DNA from: Alphaproteobacteria bacterium
Lineage (GTDB): Bacteria; Pseudomonadota; Alphaproteobacteria; Puniceispirillales; Puniceispirillaceae
DNA length: 8,098 nucleotides
Assembly: GCA_009936885.1 (NCBI GenBank)
Contig: JAACDT010000130.1
Coordinates: forward strand, 1 to 8,098
Direction: 5' to 3'
The translations under genes and the position numbers were made by a program. Below the pieces are notes generated by a model that saw nothing but the letters and a program-made list of their open reading frames with translations, searched no databases and was not told the origin of the DNA. Within the stretch, counting starts at the first letter, position 1. Every line of letters begins with the position of its first letter. This document shows positions 1-5,695 of the stretch, in pieces.

Positions 1-149
1 AAATAGATAATGCCACATAAACTATTTTATGGTTTTGGTTAGATTCATAAAAGCCTAATAAGAATAAATTGAAATAATACCAAGAATCAGTGATAGATAG
101 CTTTTAGAGTTACTTCTGGGTAAAAGCACAGGTTTTGAGATTTATATCA

Positions 150-587
150 ATGAGACTTATACTTATTCGAATTGCTATTATTCTAGTAGCTAATCTTGGT
201 CTGGTTATGCATGCAAATGCGCACCAAACAAAACAAGTGCCTTGCATGGTGGATATCATTTATGGTGATGATGATATTGGTGTGGTTTCCTCTTTTGTTC
301 TAAAGTTACAGCATAAGAACCAGACAGGCCGAAAAATAAATGGGGTATCTGTTCTTATTCGCAATGCTGAAGGTGACATTATAAGAAATTCTGATGCATA
401 TTGTACATCAAGCTCAGATGGAATAGATGTCGGCGATACAGGCCAGTGCGAGAAAACACTTCAAACTATTACTGGTAAAATGATGCAGAGTGTTGGCTAT
501 AATGTATGGATTAAGCTCATAGAGGATCAGAAAACCGATTTACAGCGAGCAGATAGCTGTGAAGTTATTGGTGTGAAATTTTCGTAA
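150..587 (+). CDS. Small exported protein of unknown function, four cysteines
   Basis: I do not recognise the family. The 145-residue product starts with a signal peptide: Arg at 2 and 7, a hydrophobic core at about 8-20, and an Ala-Asn-Ala site with cleavage expected after residue 24. The mature part is about 121 residues with cysteines at 32, 85, 100 and 137, enough for two disulfides, and alternates hydrophobic and polar residues as a beta-rich periplasmic domain would. No lipobox, membrane helix or catalytic motif is visible after the signal. An in-frame TTG at 135 would add five residues (MRFIS) ahead of the signal; I prefer the ATG at 150 because it gives the more usual n-region. The ribosome binding site is weak in either case. 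It is separated by about 150 bp from the next gene and is probably its own unit. Export is well supported; function is unknown. Confidence 0.72.
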   Translation: MRLILIRIAIILVANLGLVMHANAHQTKQVPCMVDIIYGDDDIGVVSSFVLKLQHKNQTGRKINGVSVLIRNAEGDIIRNSDAYCTSSSDGIDVGDTGQCEKTLQTITGKMMQSVGYNVWIKLIEDQKTDLQRADSCEVIGVKFS

Positions 588-595
588 AGAGAAAT

Positions 596-607
596 CGCTT
601 CTGAGCG
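596..607 (+). terminator. Short hairpin after the exported protein gene
   Basis: CGCT-TCTG-AGCG forms a 4-bp stem nine bases after the stop codon at 587, followed by TAATTTATCC rather than a clean T run. It could be a weak terminator. The stem is short and the call is tentative. Confidence 0.2.
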
Positions 608-687
608 TAATTTATCCTCCATCCCCGTTATGTATTGCAACAGCTGAAATAAAACCAACCTGCCCCTATCAAATTAGGTTAGCTTAA

Positions 688-725
688 TTGACAGCTCATA
701 CGGTTGGTAATACTGATAATATCAG
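688..725 (+). promoter_or_regulatory. Candidate promoter/operator of the dehydrogenase-asparaginase pair
   Basis: A perfect TTGACA (688-693) is a typical -35 element. The best -10-like match, GATAAT (715-720), sits 21 bp away, which is longer than the optimum of 17, so the core promoter is uncertain. A perfect palindrome CTGATA-A-TATCAG (713-725) covers the -10-like element and the first bases of the AGGGGAG ribosome binding site (724-730). That is where a repressor would block both initiation and translation. Operator function is inferred from position and symmetry only. Confidence 0.35.
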
Positions 726-736
726 GGGAGTGAGTT

Positions 737-1945
737 ATGGATTTTAGTTTAAGTGAAAATCAGCATAAGTGGCAATTAATTGCGCGTGAATTTGCAACAA
801 AAATTGTAGCACCAGAGGCATTGTCGAGAGATAGAATACCGCTTGCAAAAGACAGGATACCTTGGGATTGGATTAAGCTAGCTGATGAAGCTGGCATAAG
901 AACTCTTGGAGTGCCAAAAAAATTTGGGGGCGCAGAAGAATCGATCCTTACAATGTGTATCGTTGGAGAGGAATTAGCAGCTGCCGATCTCGGTTTTGCG
1001 GTAATAATGGATCAGTGCTGGAAAATGGCTCATTTGTTTAAAGATGCCATGACGCCAGAACAACAACTTAAATTCATCCCCAAATTTGTTGCTGATAATC
1101 AGGCAACCACTGCTATCGGAATAACCGAACCTGATATAGGCTCAGATCATCAAGGTTATTATGATGGGGCCGATATCGGGATGAAAACAACAGCCGTTCG
1201 AGATGGGGATAGTTACATCTTAAATGGCACAAAGCGCTACATCTCCAATGGCTGTATGGCAACATTATATTTTATTACTGCCAGACTAGACACCACAAAA
1301 CCATTAAGTGAATCTGGCGCTGTTTTTATCGTTCCAAGCGATACAGCTGGTTTTAGAGCTGATTTTTTCCATGAGAAAAGCAGTCAACGTCTTGCAACAA
1401 ACGGCTGTTTTCATTTGGAAAATTGTAGAATACCAGCAGAAAATATCATGCTTGGCGAGGGTAAATTAATTGCACTTCGCAGCCAATATATGCCTGGCAG
1501 CAAGGCAGAGGCAGCTGCAACAGTATTAGGCGTTGGAAGAGCTGCTTATGATTATGCGATGAGTTATGCAAAAGAGCGCAGACAAGGCGGAAAATTCATC
1601 ATTGAGCATCAAGCAGTCTCATTAATGCTAGCTAGAATGGCGATGCTAATAGATGGGGCGCGGCTACAGATTTACAAAGCTGCTTGGCTTGCCGATGTTG
1701 GGGACAAGGATGCCCGCGTGCAAGGCCTAATAGCCAAGGTACAGGCATCAGAAGCTGCGTTTGAAGTATGTAGACTTTCAACAGAAATTCTTGGTGGGGC
1801 TGGCATAATGTTTGAGCACCCGGTGGAAAAATATCTTCGAGATGCAGCAAGCTTTTTGCATTCTGATGGCACGAACCAAATTTGCTCATTACGTGTAACA
1901 AATGCGCTTTCTGGATTAAATTCAGCAGCCTTATATGGCTTTTAA
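737..1945 (+). CDS. Acyl-CoA dehydrogenase family flavoprotein, catalytic Glu position is Asp
   Basis: This 402-residue protein has the usual length and layout of FAD-dependent acyl-CoA dehydrogenases, which oxidise acyl-CoA thioesters to 2-enoyl-CoA and pass electrons to electron-transferring flavoprotein. An N-terminal helical domain (about 1-120) is followed by the beta domain with the FAD/substrate signature GITEPDIGSD (128-137) and LNGTKRYISNG (162-172). The C-terminal helical domain has ERRQGGKFIIEHQ (280-292), LGGAGI (352-357) and RDA...DGTNQI (368-382). The stretch around IIEHQAVSLMLARMAM resembles medium-chain dehydrogenase (MCAD). By motif alignment the MCAD base Glu376 falls on Asp377, and the alternative base position of isovaleryl-CoA dehydrogenase appears to be Ser. 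The usual Phe of the R-x-F-G motif is Gly284. Start: ATG with AGGGGAG at 724-730, six bases upstream. The asparaginase follows after 32 bp, so the two are probably one operon. Family is certain; substrate is not. Confidence 0.93.
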   Translation: MDFSLSENQHKWQLIAREFATKIVAPEALSRDRIPLAKDRIPWDWIKLADEAGIRTLGVPKKFGGAEESILTMCIVGEELAAADLGFAVIMDQCWKMAHLFKDAMTPEQQLKFIPKFVADNQATTAIGITEPDIGSDHQGYYDGADIGMKTTAVRDGDSYILNGTKRYISNGCMATLYFITARLDTTKPLSESGAVFIVPSDTAGFRADFFHEKSSQRLATNGCFHLENCRIPAENIMLGEGKLIALRSQYMPGSKAEAAATVLGVGRAAYDYAMSYAKERRQGGKFIIEHQAVSLMLARMAMLIDGARLQIYKAAWLADVGDKDARVQGLIAKVQASEAAFEVCRLSTEILGGAGIMFEHPVEKYLRDAASFLHSDGTNQICSLRVTNALSGLNSAALYGF

Positions 1946-1977
1946 TCTGACCAAAATATGATAGGGGCACATGTTGC

Positions 1978-3024
1978 ATGACTAGGATTGAGAACCAGAA
2001 AACAACCTTAGAGCCTGTTCTAGTCAAGGTAGACAGGCAAGGGTTAACTGAATCAATGCATCGTGGCTCTGCGATTATCTATCATGCAACGCACGGTATT
2101 CTAGCAGCATGGGGCAATCCAGATAAGGTGATTTTTCCGCGCTCTGCCATGAAACCGATTCAAGTGTTCACTGCGCTCTCATCAGGATTAGGCATAGCAG
2201 ATGAGCAAGTTGCCTTTGGCTGTGCTTCTCATCATGCAGAGGAAATGCACATCACAATGGCAGAGCGCTGGCTCTTACAGCTTAATCTTTCATCAGAAAA
2301 ACATCTTGCCTGTGGTCCAGCCCTTCCTCAACATCAGCAAAGTCTTATCTCAGTTCTGCAACGCGCCAACGCAAACCAATCAAACAAGGAGGCCATTGCA
2401 AAACGAATTTATCACGGTTGTTCTGGAAAACATTGCTGCCAACTTGCATTTTGCAAACATCAGGGCTGGGATATAGACAGCTATTACGAGCCACAGCACC
2501 CAGCGCAGCAGGCTCTGTTTAATCATCTGGAGAGCTTGTCTGACAAGCCTCTTGAAAAAATAGCTATTGATGGGTGTAGCCTTCCTGCGCCAGCGATGAC
2601 GTTAATCGGTTTTGCACGAGCAATGGCACAGCTAGCAAGCCCTCAAAAACTTAGCCAATCTGAACAAAAAGCAGCCAGTCATATTTTTGAAAGTGTAACC
2701 AAGTTTCCCTTTCTAACTGGGGGAACATCTGCACCAAATAGTGTGATGACAGATAAGTCGGCAGGCAGTTTTTTTGTAAAAAATGGTTCTGAGGGTGTTT
2801 ATGCCTGTATCATTCCAGAGGCGCATTGTTCCATTGTACTTAAAATGGCAGATGGCGCCATGAGGGCAGCAGATACTGCAATGGCTGGTATAATCAAAGC
2901 ATATGCAACAGAGCTTAAAATTGAGGCTTCTGGTGCCAACCATTTTGCCGAGCTGTCTATGAAAAACGCCGCTGGCGATGAAATCGGAAAAACTTACTGG
3001 GATGGCGAAAAGCCTAAAATCTAA
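1978..3024 (+). CDS. Class 3 L-asparaginase (Asparaginase_II / R. etli AnsA-type)
   Basis: The 348-residue product matches the Asparaginase_II family, whose characterised member is the thermolabile asparaginase of Rhizobium etli (ReAV): L-asparagine is hydrolysed to aspartate and ammonia. All motifs known from that enzyme are visible: the serine-beta-lactamase-like SxxK as S56-A-M-K59; CASHH with S84; the zinc-binding C148-x-x-K151 in GCSGKH and C200 in DGCSLPAPA; and the second lysine K268 in FVKNGSEGVY. It is unrelated to the type I/II enzymes with Thr-Lys-Asp catalytic triads. No signal peptide is present, so it should be cytoplasmic. The ATG at 1978 is preceded by AGGGG (1963-1967), a rather long 10 bases away; the ATG at 1971 runs into a stop after four codons. 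It lies 32 bp after the dehydrogenase, and no terminator separates them. Exact substrate (asparagine or another amide) cannot be read from the sequence. Confidence 0.92.
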   Translation: MTRIENQKTTLEPVLVKVDRQGLTESMHRGSAIIYHATHGILAAWGNPDKVIFPRSAMKPIQVFTALSSGLGIADEQVAFGCASHHAEEMHITMAERWLLQLNLSSEKHLACGPALPQHQQSLISVLQRANANQSNKEAIAKRIYHGCSGKHCCQLAFCKHQGWDIDSYYEPQHPAQQALFNHLESLSDKPLEKIAIDGCSLPAPAMTLIGFARAMAQLASPQKLSQSEQKAASHIFESVTKFPFLTGGTSAPNSVMTDKSAGSFFVKNGSEGVYACIIPEAHCSIVLKMADGAMRAADTAMAGIIKAYATELKIEASGANHFAELSMKNAAGDEIGKTYWDGEKPKI

Positions 3025-3316
3025 AATTCACCTATATTTTCTGAGCGCCCATTGGGTCTCGCTCATATCTGAGTAGAGATCATTCTAACGTTATTTTTTA
3101 GGAAAAAACATACCGGCGTTCCATAAGCTAAAAAAATTTAAATGATAATTGCATCCCCGCACTCAATTTCCTTCCAATAAGAATAAGAAAGGTTCATCTA
3201 AGCAGCAGCGCTTCTTTTATTGAAATAATACAGACATATGAGGCCTGAATGCTACGATTTACATTTCTAATATGCAGTTCTGATAGAAACGCATTTAAAT
3301 ATCAGTATCAAAGAAG
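3025..3316. other. Intergenic region after the asparaginase gene
   Basis: About 290 bp without a gene I can support. It holds the hairpin at 3042-3065, a T6-AGG-A6 run near 3092-3107, and a 23-codon frame beginning with ATG at 3249 that has no good ribosome binding site and ends at the TTG of the next gene. I see no convincing promoter for the downstream gene. Confidence 0.5.
3042..3065 (+). terminator. Hairpin downstream of the asparaginase gene
   Basis: TGAGCG (3042-3047) pairs with CGCTCA (3060-3065). An inner CCC/GGG stem with an ATT loop is offset by a TCT bulge. It starts 18 bases after the asparaginase stop. No T run follows directly, so it may be a Rho-assisted terminator or an mRNA 3'-end stabiliser rather than a classical intrinsic terminator. 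Confidence 0.4.
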
Positions 3317-3841
3317 TTGAAGATAATAGTACATACTATTAATTTATTTATTAATTGGAAATGTAAGCATAATTGGAAAATAGCTTCAAAAAATACAAGC
3401 TGGTGCCTTCTTGGATGCGCTATCGGAGATTTAGGGACGATAGCATTTTTTCAATTTTCAGGCATATATTGGCCTGTATTTGCTATCATCATGAGCCTTG
3501 CGATTATAAATGGGTTGATAACCTCTATTATCCTTGAAACCGCTGTTCTTAGCCGCCAGATGCCTATGAAGTTAGCTTTCAAAATTGCAATTGGAATGTC
3601 TTTGCTCTCTATGATTTCTATGGAAATAGCGATGAATGCAACCGACGTGCTTCTCACTGGCGAGGCTATATTAGAATGGTGGGTGTTTCCAATCATGCTG
3701 TTTTCAGGCTTTATTACCCCCTACCCTGTAATTATTGGCGCCTTAAAGAGATGGGCAAAACCTGTCACTAATATGATAATTTTATCAAAATCAATTCAAC
3801 ACACCAGCGCTATATTATATCCAGTCATACCGATGTCATGA
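3317..3841 (+). CDS. DUF4396-like membrane protein, C-terminus frameshifted (possible pseudogene)
   Basis: The readable frame gives 174 residues. The first 135 look like a DUF4396 membrane protein: SWCLLGCAIGD at 28-38, hydrophobic helices at about 51-77, 88-105 and 121-136, and EIAMNATDVLLTG in the last loop. Function of the family is unknown. After Pro135 this frame runs into an atypical tail (YPVIIGALKRWAKP, then 24 more residues). The -1 frame at the same place reads LPCNYWRLKEMGKTCH and stops at 3769-3771, which matches my recollection of the usual family ending (PLPYNYWRLKK-GK-CH). The break lies in a C5 run at 3717-3721; six Cs would restore a 151-residue protein. No ATG is available at the 5' end: the start is a TTG with a purine-rich AAAGAAG abutting it, so the start is uncertain. 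The missing ATG and the frameshift together suggest a decaying gene or a sequence error. Confidence 0.7.
   Translation: MKIIVHTINLFINWKCKHNWKIASKNTSWCLLGCAIGDLGTIAFFQFSGIYWPVFAIIMSLAIINGLITSIILETAVLSRQMPMKLAFKIAIGMSLLSMISMEIAMNATDVLLTGEAILEWWVFPIMLFSGFITPYPVIIGALKRWAKPVTNMIILSKSIQHTSAILYPVIPMS
3717..3771 (+). other. Frameshift site and out-of-frame native C-terminus of the DUF4396 gene
   Basis: The five-cytosine run 3717-3721 is where the frame breaks. Re-reading base 3721 gives codons for L-P-C-N-Y-W-R-L-K-E-M-G-K-T-C-H and then TAA at 3769-3771. In the zero frame the codons are ACC-CCC-TAC, which is not a classical X-XXY-YYZ slippery heptamer, so programmed -1 frameshifting is less likely than a one-base deletion or a base-calling error. 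Confidence 0.65.
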
Positions 3842-3881
3842 TTACTAAATAAGCATATTCTAACAACACACGAAAAGATAA

Positions 3882-3901
3882 TTGACTTCACGAAACGTCA
3901 A
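3882..3901. promoter_or_regulatory. Inverted repeat upstream of the 98-residue protein gene
   Basis: TTGAC (3882-3886), ten bases, then GTCAA (3897-3901) form a perfect 5-bp inverted repeat about 50 bp before the ATG at 3950. The left arm doubles as a -35-like TTGACT. No -10 lies at normal distance; TATAAA at 3915-3920 is 27 bp away. It could be a regulator site; evidence is symmetry and position only. Confidence 0.25.
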
Positions 3902-3949
3902 TGCTTTCCTTGCTTATAAAGGGCAAACTAATAAAAAAAGGACTGAAAT

Positions 3950-4246
3950 ATGGAAAAAGAGATGTTGGCGATTGTTAAATTCAAAGAAACAGAAGGCAGC
4001 TTTGAGAAATTTATGGGCTTTATGCAATCAGAAGAAGGTTTGAATGAGAGAAAAAAATTCGCCCACCCTGAAAAAACAATAGCTTCTGTAACACCTGACA
4101 AATCAGCCGTTATGTTTAAGGTGTTTGTATATGATGAAGCCGGAATGATAAATTTCGTTTCTGGTAAAAATGAAATCTTCAAACCGATTTATGACGAGTG
4201 CATTGAGGTGTCGATGCTATATGATTGCACTACCGTCAATATGTAG
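3950..4246 (+). CDS. Small soluble protein, possible dimeric alpha/beta-barrel (DUF3764-like)
   Basis: This 98-residue protein has no signal peptide or membrane helix. It starts with a beta-strand-like LAIVKFK (6-12), continues with an acidic/basic helical stretch (14-38), and then has strands near TIASVTP (43-49), AVMFKVFVYD (53-62) and IEVSMLYDCTTV (85-96) with a helix containing FVSGKNEIFKPIYDE. The order beta-alpha-beta-beta-alpha-beta is that of ferredoxin-like monooxygenase/dabb folds and resembles DUF3764 small proteins. I cannot name an activity, and no catalytic residues are evident. The ATG at 3950 is supported by AAAGGA (3937-3942), seven bases upstream; the in-frame ATG at 3962 is less well placed. 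The NTF2-like gene follows after 95 bp on the same strand, and the two may be co-transcribed. Confidence 0.72.
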   Translation: MEKEMLAIVKFKETEGSFEKFMGFMQSEEGLNERKKFAHPEKTIASVTPDKSAVMFKVFVYDEAGMINFVSGKNEIFKPIYDECIEVSMLYDCTTVNM

Positions 4247-4341
4247 CAATATGCAATTCAGTTAATAAAACAGAACATTCAAAAATCGGGATTTCAAAAC
4301 GAAATAACCATTTTTGTAATCAGATTAATAAAGAAAAACCT

Positions 4342-4677
4342 ATGAATATTTATGAAAAGTTAAAATTAGCGTCAGACAATAGAGATTCAGATGCTTATCT
4401 TGATTTGCTTCATGATGAATTTGTGTTTGCAAGACACCAAACTGGAACAGAAGTGAGCAAAGCAGATTGGGAACCAACAATCCGCGCAATGATGGAAAGT
4501 ACTTCTCTTGAAATTATGAATGATAGGTGCCTTTACGAAAATGATGATATTTTAGTGATGCATCAAATGATGAACTTCCCAGACGGCACAAGTGAAGCTG
4601 TAATGATTGTAAGCACTAAAAAAGATGGAAAAATTGTCCGAACCGAGACAGGCGCAACACCCATAAAGCAAGACTGA
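4342..4677 (+). CDS. NTF2/SnoaL-like small protein
   Basis: The 111-residue product begins MNIYEKLKLASDNRDSDAY, an amphipathic helix pair, then LLHDEFVFARHQTG (22-35), the central helix W43-EPTIRAMME, and three strands (LEIMNDRCLYENDDILVMHQMM, TSEAVMIVSTKKDGKIVRTET). This is the cone-shaped NTF2/SnoaL fold seen in many small ring-cyclase-, isomerase- or ligand-binding proteins. The pocket residues do not let me choose a substrate. The frame is open further upstream from a TTG at 4225, but that would overlap the preceding gene and add an unrelated basic stretch. The ATG at 4342, with AAAGAAA about five bases upstream, fits the domain start. No signal peptide or membrane segment is present. It is probably cytoplasmic and possibly expressed with the 98-residue protein upstream. 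Confidence 0.8.
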   Translation: MNIYEKLKLASDNRDSDAYLDLLHDEFVFARHQTGTEVSKADWEPTIRAMMESTSLEIMNDRCLYENDDILVMHQMMNFPDGTSEAVMIVSTKKDGKIVRTETGATPIKQD

Positions 4678-4694
4678 TACTTACAACAACACTT

Positions 4695-4766
4695 AAAAAC
4701 ACCGATACCCGGTAGACGCATACTCAGTATTATAATGATATGTTATTTATGAGCGCATCGGGTGTT
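4695..4766 (-). terminator. Candidate terminator between convergent genes
   Basis: AACACC-GAT (4698-4706) pairs with ATC-G-GGTGTT (4757-4766), a 9-bp stem with one bulged G and a loop of about 50 bases. Read on the minus strand, the stem runs directly into TTTTT (4699-4695), as an intrinsic terminator for the 39-residue gene would. On the plus strand it lies 20 bases after the NTF2-like stop, but no T run follows. The long loop lowers confidence. Confidence 0.4.
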
Positions 4767-4792
4767 GGTTAAAAAACATGACTATTCGCGCG

Positions 4793-4912
4793 CTACAAAC
4801 TTACAGCGCCTTCAATGACATAAAATAATACCATTGCAAGACAAAGCACGACGATAATTATAAGTCCGATGAGAAGATAGCTTAGAATGGCTTGTATCAC
4901 TTTTTTGAACAT
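4793..4912 (-). CDS. 39-residue single-helix membrane peptide
   Basis: Read from the minus strand, the frame gives a 39-residue peptide with a short basic N-terminus (MFKKVIQA) and an uninterrupted hydrophobic stretch from about residue 9 to 32, rich in Leu, Ile and Val, ending EGAVSL. That predicts one membrane helix with the N-terminus inside. A good ribosome binding site, GGAG, lies five bases before the ATG (upstream sequence GGAGTACAC then ATG). A candidate terminator begins 27 bases after the stop. I do not recognise it. Small hydrophobic peptides of this type are either subunits or regulators of membrane complexes, or toxins of type I toxin-antitoxin pairs; the sequence does not decide. 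Confidence 0.6.
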   Translation of the reverse strand: MFKKVIQAILSYLLIGLIIIVVLCLAMVLFYVIEGAVSL

Positions 4913-5080
4913 GTGTACTCCAATCTATTAGCCGTTATAAAGAACAGATAAAACATTACCCATCCTCACCGCTCGTAACATTTATTGGGGAAGTCAATCA
5001 AGTGTTTTAGAAAACATTCTGATGAAATAAATAATCTAAATTAATTTGGGATACGTATATAATAATAAAGTGAGTGTATC

Positions 5081-5185
5081 ATGCCCAATTTTATTATAAT
5101 TCTAGCATTCTTAATCGCATTGAAAATATTCAAAAACTATGCTCACAGAACCGATTTAGATAATTTACCCGAATTTCAAAATTGA
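5081..5185 (+). CDS. 34-residue hydrophobic peptide, hypothetical
   Basis: The frame starts MPNFIIILAFLIALKIFKNYAHR and ends in a polar, acidic tail (TDLDNLPEFQN). It predicts one short membrane helix at about 3-17 followed by basic residues, then a soluble tail. AAGTGAG (5068-5074) lies six bases before the ATG as a moderate ribosome binding site, and TATAAT at 5058-5063 is a perfect -10 hexamer but without a clear -35. It is divergent from the 39-residue gene with a 168-bp gap. A strong hairpin lies 65 bp downstream. Function unknown; short length keeps confidence modest. Confidence 0.45.
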   Translation: MPNFIIILAFLIALKIFKNYAHRTDLDNLPEFQN

Positions 5186-5501
5186 GTGTCATATTGCGGT
5201 AGCGCTGGCACTGTTCCACAAAACCATCTAGAAAATTTGGTTTAAAAAAAAGGGTAGTTTTACAACTACCCTTAAGTTTTAGGAACATAGGAATGACAAA
5301 GAACCCTATAATAACAGCATAAAATAAAATTTGGGCATTAACAGTGCTAAGAATTGCTATGATTGATGCGTATTTTGCTTCACCTATTAAATGCGGGGGG
5401 GGCTTGTATCTTAAAATATAGGGCTGAAAATAGCATCGCTATTGTAACTATTAAAAATCATTTTTTATACATATCAAATGCACGCTATTGACGCTTCAGA
5501 A
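5186..5501. other. Gap between tiny membrane-peptide genes
   Basis: About 316 bp without a complete gene. It contains the strong hairpin terminator (5250-5273), a G8 run (5395-5402), and minus-strand hydrophobic frames on either side of that run that are out of phase with each other. A 20-codon plus frame beginning with ATG at 5360 spans the G8 run and has no ribosome binding site. Confidence 0.45.
5244..5280. terminator. Strong hairpin terminator, best on the minus strand
   Basis: AAGGGTAGTT (5250-5259) and AACTACCCTT (5264-5273) form a perfect 10-bp stem with a TTAC loop. On the minus strand the stem continues into T8 (complement of 5251-5244), a textbook intrinsic terminator for transcripts coming from 5502-5591 or further up. 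On the plus strand it is followed by AAGTTTT, a weaker signal that could end the 34-residue gene. Confidence 0.8.
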
Positions 5502-5591
5502 TTATCCCATAAACCCAAGTAAATATAAGCATCCATTCAGAGCTATAAAAAACAAAGCTATTCCCAAAACTAATTTGACAGTGTTATTCAC
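5502..5591 (-). CDS. 29-residue hydrophobic peptide, GTG start, hypothetical
   Basis: On the minus strand a GTG-initiated frame gives MNNTVKLVLGIALFFIALNG followed by CLYLLGFMG, almost entirely one membrane helix. AAGGGG lies seven bases upstream, a good ribosome binding site. The overlapping ATG (ATGTGA) is a dead end, so GTG is the only useful start. The gene lies about 105 bp downstream of the 112-residue orphan on the same strand and may be transcribed with it, with the strong minus-strand terminator about 230 bp further on. I do not recognise it; a chance frame cannot be excluded at this length. Confidence 0.42.
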   Translation of the reverse strand: MNNTVKLVLGIALFFIALNGCLYLLGFMG

Positions 5592-5695
5592 ATTAATACC
5601 CCTTATTAAATTGAGTTAGAAAGAATAATAGGCCACACATATTTTGGTATTCAGATTTAAAGAGACTTAGAGATATACTAAAAAAAATACCACCG

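Noticed and set aside
1632..2027. Long minus-strand open frame opposite the dehydrogenase end and asparaginase start
   Set aside because: It lies antisense across two well-supported genes, shows no domain or ribosome binding site, and its sequence is what the opposite strand of those genes gives.
2201..2476. Plus-strand frame inside the asparaginase gene
   Set aside because: It is another frame of a gene whose own frame carries all catalytic motifs.
3717..3721. Programmed -1 ribosomal frameshift in the DUF4396 gene
   Set aside because: The zero-frame codons ACC-CCC-TAC do not form a slippery heptamer and I see no strong stimulatory hairpin right after it; an indel or read error is simpler.
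3928..4182. Minus-strand frame opposite the 98-residue protein gene
   Set aside because: The plus frame has a ribosome binding site and domain-like pattern; the antisense frame has neither.
4225..4341. N-terminal extension of the NTF2-like protein from a TTG
   Set aside because: It would overlap the previous gene and add a basic stretch not part of the fold; the ATG at 4342 matches the domain start.
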